NCBI GenBank assembly: GCA_013112725.1
Contig: JABFFZ010000038.1
Location: 1-50,196, forward strand
Direction of reading: 5' to 3'
Length of the DNA: 50,196 nucleotides
From: Chloroflexota bacterium
GTDB lineage: Bacteria > Chloroflexota > Anaerolineae > Promineifilales > Promineifilaceae
The position numbers and the translations under genes were made by a program. Position 1 is the first letter of the stretch. The number at the start of each line of letters is the position of its first letter. The notes under the pieces were generated by a model, which was not told the DNA's origin, searched no databases, and saw only the letters and a program-made list of their open reading frames with translations. This document shows, piece by piece, positions 7,790 through 14,400 of this stretch.

Positions 7790-7801
7790 GGAAGAGAGTT
7801 T

Positions 7802-7836
7802 AAGAGATTGGGAGATTATCAATCTCCCAATCTCCC
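7802..7836. terminator. Hairpin between convergent genes
   Basis: AAGAGATTGGGAGATT / AATCTCCCAATCTC stem between the plus-strand Cys-rich gene and the minus-strand membrane-peptide gene. It could end transcripts from both sides, although there is no strong T-tract. Confidence 0.6.
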
Positions 7837-7841
7837 GCTCT

Positions 7842-7946
7842 TTAGCGAGCGGCGGGGCGAGCCAACGATACCCCCATCACCAGCCCAATAATCAATACAA
7901 TCAGGCATATGATGATGAGGGTAGAGAGGGTTATGGAAACTATCAT
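7842..7946 (-). CDS. 34-residue single-span membrane peptide
   Basis: A short frame reads MIVSITLSTLIIICLIVLIIG followed by LVMGVSLARPAAR and stop. It is one hydrophobic helix with a small basic tail (R-x4-R). It has a near-perfect Shine-Dalgarno, AAAGGAG, 9 nt before the ATG, and lies in the same direction as and just downstream of the SPFH gene, separated by a hairpin (7964-8034). The strong ribosome site and clean amphipathic layout support a real gene despite its size. The location suggests it could act with the SPFH protein in the membrane (inference). Confidence 0.65.
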   Translation of the reverse strand: MIVSITLSTLIIICLIVLIIGLVMGVSLARPAAR

Positions 7947-7963
7947 CTCTACCACTCCTTTGG

Positions 7964-8034
7964 GTATAGTGGCTGGTTGCTGGTTGTTGGTGGCTAGTAC
8001 CAGACACTAGCAACCAGCCCCTAGCCACCTATAC
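7964..8034. repeat. GCTGGTT-unit hairpin
   Basis: Outer arms GTATAGTGGCTGG and CCACCTATAC with internal GGCTGGTTGCTGGTTG-type units facing CTAGCAACCAGCCCCTAGCC. The stop of the SPFH gene lies at its edge. It is another tandem-unit palindrome in a same-strand junction. Confidence 0.8.
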
Positions 8035-8850
8035 TCAACCAGAAATTTCGGGGGCGCCGTCCGGTTTGTGCGACTGGTGGGTGCGGTATGTGCCGTTGTT
8101 ATGGTGGGGTGGTGACACGGCCGTTTCCCGCGCCACTTCCGTTGCCGTCGGCTGCATCTGCCCATCCAACCCTGAAAAGAGCGTCACCTGCCCGTGATTC
8201 TTTTCCAAACCGGCTATCAACCCGGCGCGGATGGCCTGCTCGATCAACTGTCCTTCCTGCCCGTTTAGCGCCCGCAGTGTGTCCTGGTACTGTTTGGCAA
8301 TCAGCAGCGATTCCCGGAATCGGGATGGCGCCAATGTTTCTTTGATAAAGACGCCATTGTCCAACGGTGTGATGCCAATCATGGCTAAGCGGGTGCGCAG
8401 CAAACGTACCAGGTCTCTTTCCACATGGGCCAGGGTGTCACCGCTGTAAAGCGTCTCGGCGTCAATGCGCGCCACCTGGCGGCGCAGGCCGTGTTCGGTG
8501 TGGTTGCGCACCACGCTTACCAACATCTCCGGCGCGGCGCGTACCACTTGTGGCTGCGCGGCGGGAATGGCGTTGGCCGGGTTAAAGTTAAACATGACGG
8601 TGATGGTAATGCTAAACGGAATCCCATCACGGCTCATGACTTCCTCAAATTTGAACTCACCCAGGCGCACCGCCAGACTGATGGCCGGCAGGGTGGTTTC
8701 GTGTAGCGGGTTGATGCGGAAGTAACCTGGCCCGGCCAACCGGTGATATTGTTCCATGCGCAGCACCGGCGCCACATGGTTATCTGGGGCAAATCGGGCG
8801 CCAAACCATTTGGCAGGAATCTGCACCATTTTCTTGATGAACCTCATCAT
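8035..8850 (-). CDS. SPFH/Band-7-like protein
   Basis: About 271 residues. It shows the prohibitin-like pattern GPGYFRINPLHETTLPAISL followed by SRDGIPFSITITVMFNFNP (about 40-95) and a later helical region with RDLVRLLRTRLAMIGI and RFRESLLIAKQYQDTLRAL. An upstream GTG (8859) overlaps AGGAGGTG itself, so the ATG at 8850, seven nt after AGGAGG, is the better start. There is no clear N-terminal membrane span; the first residues are basic and amphipathic. SPFH proteins scaffold membrane microdomains; here a 34-residue membrane peptide is encoded next in the same direction. The C-terminal 30 residues are His/Pro-rich and probably disordered. Confidence 0.75.
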   Translation of the reverse strand: MMRFIKKMVQIPAKWFGARFAPDNHVAPVLRMEQYHRLAGPGYFRINPLHETTLPAISLAVRLGEFKFEEVMSRDGIPFSITITVMFNFNPANAIPAAQPQVVRAAPEMLVSVVRNHTEHGLRRQVARIDAETLYSGDTLAHVERDLVRLLRTRLAMIGITPLDNGVFIKETLAPSRFRESLLIAKQYQDTLRALNGQEGQLIEQAIRAGLIAGLEKNHGQVTLFSGLDGQMQPTATEVARETAVSPPHHNNGTYRTHQSHKPDGAPEISG

Positions 8851-8866
8851 GGTTTTCACCTCCTAT

Positions 8867-8904
8867 GGAAATTATGAATTATGAAGGATGAATTATGAAT
8901 TTCC
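8867..8904. repeat. GAATTAT-unit repeat upstream of the SPFH gene
   Basis: GGAAATTATGAATTATGAAG, then GATGAATTATGAATTTCC; 7-nt units with terminal GGAAATT / AATTTCC complementarity. Similar blocks occur at 16841-16880, 20204-20242 and 39312-39388. Confidence 0.8.
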
Positions 8905-8990
8905 ATCCCTTGTGCTACGGCGACTAGCTTGCAATTATGCACATTATAGGGAAAACAGGCGGTGATTTTCGGGCAGTTATCTGGCATGAG

Positions 8991-9023
8991 AGACCTGACA
9001 GGTTTTTCAAACCTGTCAGGTCT
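8991..9023. repeat. AGACCTGACAGGTTT hairpin
   Basis: Perfect stem AGACCTGACAGGTTT / AAACCTGTCAGGTCT with a tiny loop, just after the stop of the receiver/winged-helix gene (minus strand). It may terminate the signalling operon; same family as 5732-5764. Confidence 0.8.
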
Positions 9024-9028
9024 CTGAC

Positions 9029-10975
9029 TTACGAGGGGAGGCCATTGGGGTGGAGGCGGTAGCCACGGCCGTGGACGGTGAACAGATAACGTGGCTGGCG
9101 GGCGTCTGGCTCAATTTTGCGGCGCAGACGACTCATGGCGCTGTTCAGGCGGCTTTGCTCCGGGTCGTGGTAATCATACGGTTCGTGCAGCCCTTTTTCC
9201 ACGATGTCGTGCCGTTCACACAACTGCCCGGCGTGGGCATACAGGTAAGCCATAATGTCATATTCCTGGGTGGTCAGTTCAATCTGCTGCCCTTCTACCC
9301 AGGCCGATTTGTTCACCTCGTCCAGCCGCAATCCTGGCTCCCCGGTGCTGATGGGGCCGGCGGTGGCGGTGAGTGGGGGGGTGAGTACGGCCGTTGCCAG
9401 CAGCAAATGGCGCCACGCCGCCAATGTCTGGCTGGTGTGGTACGGCTGCGGCGGCAGGCTGAGCAACCGCGCCAGGCTGCACAGATAAGCCATTTCCCGG
9501 TAAGCGCGCCAATCGCACCCGGCCAGCCGGGCCGCCTCTTGCCGCACCTGGTTGACCAGTTCCACAATGTGGGCTGCCGCTGGCGGCAGATTGGCGGTGG
9601 GTATGGGTTCGTCAAGTTGAAGCGGCTGCCACAGCCGTTCTTGCAAGGCATGAACGTGATGCAGTTCGCGGAGGGGGAAGAGATCGTGGGTTACGGCCGT
9701 TTCCAGCGTCACAAAATCTATCAGCAGCGGCGCCCAGTTCACCCCGGCAAAATCGAGCAGCCACACCTGCTGTTTGCGGTCTACCAGGATGGTGTCGGCA
9801 TTGACACGGCCGTGTGTGACCCCCCAGACCGCTTCCCCTTGCCAGGCAAAATCCTCCGCATCCCAACAGAGCGCCGGGTGAGGCAGGGTGAGCGTTTCAC
9901 CATCCAGGTGAAAGTGGAGGGTAGTGGCGGTGGCGCTGAGGCGTCCGGTCTGGGCAGCCAGCGTATCCGCAACCTGGCGGATGCGCCCGGCCATCTCAGG
10001 GGGCGGCGGCAGGTGCAGCCAGCTTTGCACAAAAGGCAGCAGGTCATGGTCTGGTTGGGGCACGGCCGTTTCATACCAGGCCGCCAGGTTTTGGGTATAG
10101 AGGGCGTGGATAACGGCCGTGACCTCGGCTGCCGGGCGATTCTGGCTAAAGAAGCGCAATGTCTGGCTGGCCGCCAGATCATCACCCATAAAGGTGTAGG
10201 CAATGGCCGCAAAACGGGCCGTGTCCGCCGTGTGCAGTTTGCCAATGTTTTTAATGCCAAACCGCTGCGGTACCAGTTTTTCATACTGGCTGTTTTCGGT
10301 CTGCACGGCCGTGCGCAGGCCACAAGAGACAATGTGCCGCGATTCCATACCCTGCGGCGTGAAGGCATACACCGGCAGGATGAAATGCTCTGGCGTAAAG
10401 GTCAGCGCCGGGCCAATGCTGATCTGGGCATAGTCGTAAAACAACTTGCGGAACACATCTTCTAATTCGGCCGCTCGCTCCGGCAGCTCAGTGGTGGGCG
10501 TTTCCGGGGTGAGCCATTGTGCCATTTGCAAGAAGGCAGGCACCGTTTGCCACTGAATGGTGAGCTGCCAGTTGATGCGTGCATATTGGGCCAGGGCTTG
10601 CTGCACGGCCGTGTGCAGCATCTCCAGCGTCGTTTCCGGTTTGGTCAGATATTCCACAGCCGGCGGCGTGGCCCCTTTGAGCGACTGCACCGCATCGCGC
10701 AGGCTGGGCCAGGCCGTCAGGATGATCTTCGGTATGCCCGGCGCTTCGGTGCGGGCGATGTTGTAACCGCTCATATCCTTGTCATCCTCTTCCCGTTCCA
10801 GGCGCATATCCAGCACCGCCAGATGGATGCGTCGCTGGCGCAGCGCCAGCCGCGCCTCCTCGGCATTGGTGGCGGTGAGGATGTGGTAGCCAGCTTTATG
10901 AAAAAATTCGCTATAGAGGGCCAATGATTCGGGTGTATTATCCGCCCATAACAGGCAAAACTGGTTCATATTCAT
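9029..10975 (-). CDS. Response regulator: receiver + kinase-like middle + OmpR-type DNA-binding domain
   Basis: 648 residues. N-terminal receiver (about 5-130) with phospho-acceptor Asp in LAVLDMRL (about D56), Thr/Ser in IILTAW and the conserved Lys in YLTKP. The long middle (about 170-500) resembles aminoglycoside-phosphotransferase/TCAD9-type kinase folds: THGRVNADTILVDRKQQVW followed by LLDFAG and IDFVTLETAV. In active relatives the loop is HGD-x4-N; here it reads HGRVNADT, so the catalytic Asp and Asn are replaced and the domain is probably a non-catalytic pseudokinase. The C-terminus (about 545-645) is an OmpR/PhoB winged helix (ELTTQEYDIMAYLYAHAGQL ... LRRKIEPD...VHGRGYRL). Its ATG overlaps the stop of the upstream receiver gene (ATGA), so the two are translationally coupled. 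Probably the output of the nine-GAF kinase. Confidence 0.8.
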   Translation of the reverse strand: MNMNQFCLLWADNTPESLALYSEFFHKAGYHILTATNAEEARLALRQRRIHLAVLDMRLEREEDDKDMSGYNIARTEAPGIPKIILTAWPSLRDAVQSLKGATPPAVEYLTKPETTLEMLHTAVQQALAQYARINWQLTIQWQTVPAFLQMAQWLTPETPTTELPERAAELEDVFRKLFYDYAQISIGPALTFTPEHFILPVYAFTPQGMESRHIVSCGLRTAVQTENSQYEKLVPQRFGIKNIGKLHTADTARFAAIAYTFMGDDLAASQTLRFFSQNRPAAEVTAVIHALYTQNLAAWYETAVPQPDHDLLPFVQSWLHLPPPPEMAGRIRQVADTLAAQTGRLSATATTLHFHLDGETLTLPHPALCWDAEDFAWQGEAVWGVTHGRVNADTILVDRKQQVWLLDFAGVNWAPLLIDFVTLETAVTHDLFPLRELHHVHALQERLWQPLQLDEPIPTANLPPAAAHIVELVNQVRQEAARLAGCDWRAYREMAYLCSLARLLSLPPQPYHTSQTLAAWRHLLLATAVLTPPLTATAGPISTGEPGLRLDEVNKSAWVEGQQIELTTQEYDIMAYLYAHAGQLCERHDIVEKGLHEPYDYHDPEQSRLNSAMSRLRRKIEPDARQPRYLFTVHGRGYRLHPNGLPS

Positions 10976-11358
10976 CCTTCCATAGCCTCTCCACAGATTT
11001 GCCTGATTTGCACCGCGTCAAACGTATGGCGGATGTAGTCAGATGCGCCGGCCATCAGCACGGCGCGGGCATGCTGCCAGGTGGGTGAGGTAGAGGCTAC
11101 AATAATGGGCATTTTTTCCTGCTGTTGGTGTAACCGTTCTACCAGTTTTACCACGTCTTGGGCAAAACTGCTGGCATCCAGGAATAACAGGTCTGGCGGG
11201 TTTGAGGCCAGCACAGGCCATAGCTCTGCCTCATCGTACACCGTTACGTCACCCAATGGCTGAATGGCGGCAATGACGGCCGTCACCCACGGCGACGCAG
11301 TATTTTTGGTCAAGATAAAAAGGCGTTTCTTCTCCACAAGTACAGCCTCACTATTCAT
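10972..11358 (-). CDS. Degenerate receiver-domain protein
   Basis: About 128 residues, a single CheY-like fold: a predicted beta-1 RLFILTKNTAS, beta-3 DLLFLDASSF with a possible phospho-Asp, beta-4 MPIIVASTS, and GASDYIRHTFD at the place of the beta-5 Lys-Pro. The acidic pair after beta-1 is missing (TKN instead of DD), and RH replaces the conserved KP, so normal phosphorylation is doubtful. I chose MNSEAVLVEKK as the start; a longer GTG-started version would translate part of the adjacent repeat. It sits between the giant kinase and the receiver/winged-helix gene and may be a phosphate-independent link or brake. Confidence 0.75.
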   Translation of the reverse strand: MNSEAVLVEKKRLFILTKNTASPWVTAVIAAIQPLGDVTVYDEAELWPVLASNPPDLLFLDASSFAQDVVKLVERLHQQQEKMPIIVASTSPTWQHARAVLMAGASDYIRHTFDAVQIRQICGEAMEG

Positions 11359-11379
11359 CACTAACTTCCCCCGATAGCC

Positions 11380-11418
11380 CACCGCTCACTGCTCACCGCT
11401 CACTGCTAACCACTCACC
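11380..11418. repeat. GTGAGCAG-unit spacer
   Basis: Tandem CTCACTG/CTCACCG units (GTGAGCA family on the minus strand). The TAG stop of the kinase lies within it (GTGAGTGGTTAG on the minus strand), and it fills most of the gap to the receiver gene. The matching arm for a full hairpin is weak here. Confidence 0.75.
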
Positions 11419-14400
11419 GCCTCATGCACCGGCAGCGACAGCACCAGCGTTGCCCCCCGGTCTGGTGCATTGCGGGCGAAGACATCGCCCCCGTAAGTTT
11501 GCACAATGGCCTGCACCATCAACAGCCCGCGCCCTAAGTGCCCTTCGCGGCGCGGCCGTTTGAGCGCCCCCTTGAATAACTCTGGCAGCACTGCGGCGGG
11601 GATGCCAGGGCCGGTATCCTGAACGGCAATTTCCACCTGATCCTGGTTCAATGTAGTTTCAATGGTCAGCCGCTGCACGGAAGAATGTTTCATGGCGTCA
11701 ATGGCATTGTCAACCACCAGGTCTAGCGCCAGCCGCAGCCATTCGGCGCTGGCCCACACCAGGACGCCGGCGCTGGCTTCTAACCGCAGCGTGGGCGGCG
11801 ACAAAACGGCATATTTGTCATCTTCCCACAACTGCGCCATGCGCTCCCGGATCAAATCGTTAATGACTAGCCGGGCGGCGCCTTCTTCAGAGGAGAGCGG
11901 CGGCGTGATGGGGCGGCTCATCACCCGCTCGGCCAGGGTGTGGATCATGGTTAATTTGTCTTTGATGGATTGGCGCTGTGTTTCATCGGGCACGGCCGTA
12001 GCCAATGACACATTGACCATATCGGCCGCATTGCGGATATTAACCGCATCAGCCGTAATGCTGTGCCGCCAGGCATTGCTCGCCATGCCCATCCAGGCCA
12101 GCGCCGTATAGGCGCCCACCTGCCCTCTGGTCTTTTTTAGCTCTTCCAAATGGCGTATTTTGGCAATGGCCACTCCCGCCTGCGCTGCCAGCGTTTCCAG
12201 CAAGGCAATCTGGTTACGCGAGTAGTGGCGGGGCAAGGTGTTAAAAATGTGCATCACCGCGATCACATTGCCTTCGCTCAAAACTGGTATGCCAATGAGC
12301 GAGCGCCGTCCTTTTTGCACAATGGTCGGATTGGCGTTGGTTACATACAGCGCATCGTAGATAAAGACAGGGCGGCGGGTGCGCACCACATTGCGCGTAA
12401 AACCGCGACGGCGCGCCGTTGTCTGGTACGGCCGTAACGCCTGCCCCGGCTCGTCCACCGTATACGCCGGCGAAAAACGTTCGTTCGCCTCATCCCAAAA
12501 CAAAAAACTGGCCGAAGAGGCGCGGGTCAATTTCAGCGCCGCCGCCAATACCAGTTCCATCACCTCATGCTCATCGGCTGCCCCCGCCAGCGAAGAGGCC
12601 ACCTCTTGTAAAATTTGCGCCTCGCGGTAAGTGTTGGCATTTTGAATGGCAATAGCCGCCTGAGTAGCCAGCGCCACCAGCGTTTCCTGGTCGCGTTCAT
12701 CAAATGCCCCCGGCTGTGAATGTTCCACATTGATCACCCCCACCACATACCCCTCAATCTTGATCGGCACGGCCAGTTCCGATGTGGTGTCTTCGCTGTA
12801 CGGTAGATAATGGGGGTCTTGCCGCACGTTGGTCACTAACTGTGGCTCGCCTGTTTTGAAGGCGTGGCCGGTAACGCCATATCGCTGTGGCTGGCTCAAA
12901 TCAATACGGCCCGGACGCTGGCGCAGCCCGGCCAGTGTCTCCGGCGGGTAGGCGGCCTCAAAGGTAAGGTAGCTGCCGTTTTCCAATAACAGGCAGCTAA
13001 ACTCGGCCTGAAGCCCCTGTGTGCCCGTCAGCTTCCACGCCTGTTCCACCAGATTGGTGAGAATCTCATCCAAATTAAGCGACTCCACTACCGCCTGCCC
13101 GGCGTCATACAACGCCTGCAAGGTCACGGCTTGCTGCCCGGCCTGGCTGTATAACTGGGCATTGTGAATGGCATTGGCAATCTGGTTGGTCATCATTTCC
13201 AGGGTGCTGATTTCGTCTTCTTGCAGGCCGCCAGCCCCCCGGTGCTGCAAATCCAGCACGCCGATTACCTGGCCGCGGGCGATGAGGGGAAAGGTGGTTT
13301 CGGAACGGGTGTGCAGCAGTAAGGGGTTGCGTAAATAGCGGTCATTTTGGCTGACGTCGCTCACAATCAGGTAACGGCCGTCTTGCGCCACCTGCCCCAC
13401 CAACCCCTGTTCCCCTACCTTGAGCTTGTAGCCATCTCGCACCATCAACTGCCCATTTTCCGAAGAAGCAGCGCGCATCACCACATGCTCCCGCTTCTCA
13501 TCCATCAGGAAAATGGCCACATGGTAAAAGCCAAAATCGGTGGCAATGGCATGGACGATTTTCTTGAGCAGCTTTTGTTCATCCAAGGTACTGTTGGCAT
13601 GACCGGCAACCTGGGCCGCCAGATGCAGCAGCCGGGCCTGGCGCACGGCCGTGTCATACAACTGCGCATTTTTCATAGCAATGGCTGCCTGTGCCGCCAG
13701 CGCCTTCAACGCCCGAATATCCTCTTTGTCAAACGCGGCATACTCCGCATGTTCCACGTTGATAATGCCCACCACGTCCTCTTCCAGGATGATAGGCATC
13801 ACCAGTTCCGAGCGCGTTTCTTTGTGCGAACGCAAATAGTCGGGGTCATCATCCACGTTGGCCACCAACTGCGGCTGCCGGGTTTTGTAGGCGCGGTGCA
13901 TGATCCCGGTACGGCCGTGATCCCCCGCCGCCCAATCCACAAACGGCCCCACCGCCTGACGTGTCTTTTGCAGCTCCTCCCGTGGGTAAGCAGAAACCAC
14001 CCTGGCCCGAACCCCCTCTTCCACCAGCCAGATGCTGCAATAGCCAATGCGTCGTCCGGTGAAACTCACCAACCGCCACGACTGTTCGGCGATATGGTCC
14101 AGAATTTGTTGCTGGTTTAACGAGGCCGTCACCGCCTGCCCCGCCTGGTAAAGCGCCTCTAGCGCCGCCGTGCGTCGTTGTTTCCGCTCATACAACTGCG
14201 CATTGTGAATGGCAATGGCCGCCTGATTGGCCGAAAGCTCAATGTGCCGCAGTTCATTCTCCGTAAAATGATGTGGCTGGCGGTAGTTGATAAATAACAT
14301 CCCTACCATTTGCCGGCTCATTTGCAGCCGTACTGCCACACAAGAAACCACCTCCTCCTCCAACCGGAAGTGACTTTCGGCAAACAATGGATTAGCTAAC

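Noticed and set aside
9050..10465. 471-residue plus-strand open frame
   Set aside because: It lies antisense to the receiver/winged-helix gene, has no ribosome site and no recognisable domain; a shadow frame of GC-rich coding DNA.
13347..14120. 257-residue plus-strand frame inside the kinase
   Set aside because: Antisense shadow of the multi-GAF kinase.
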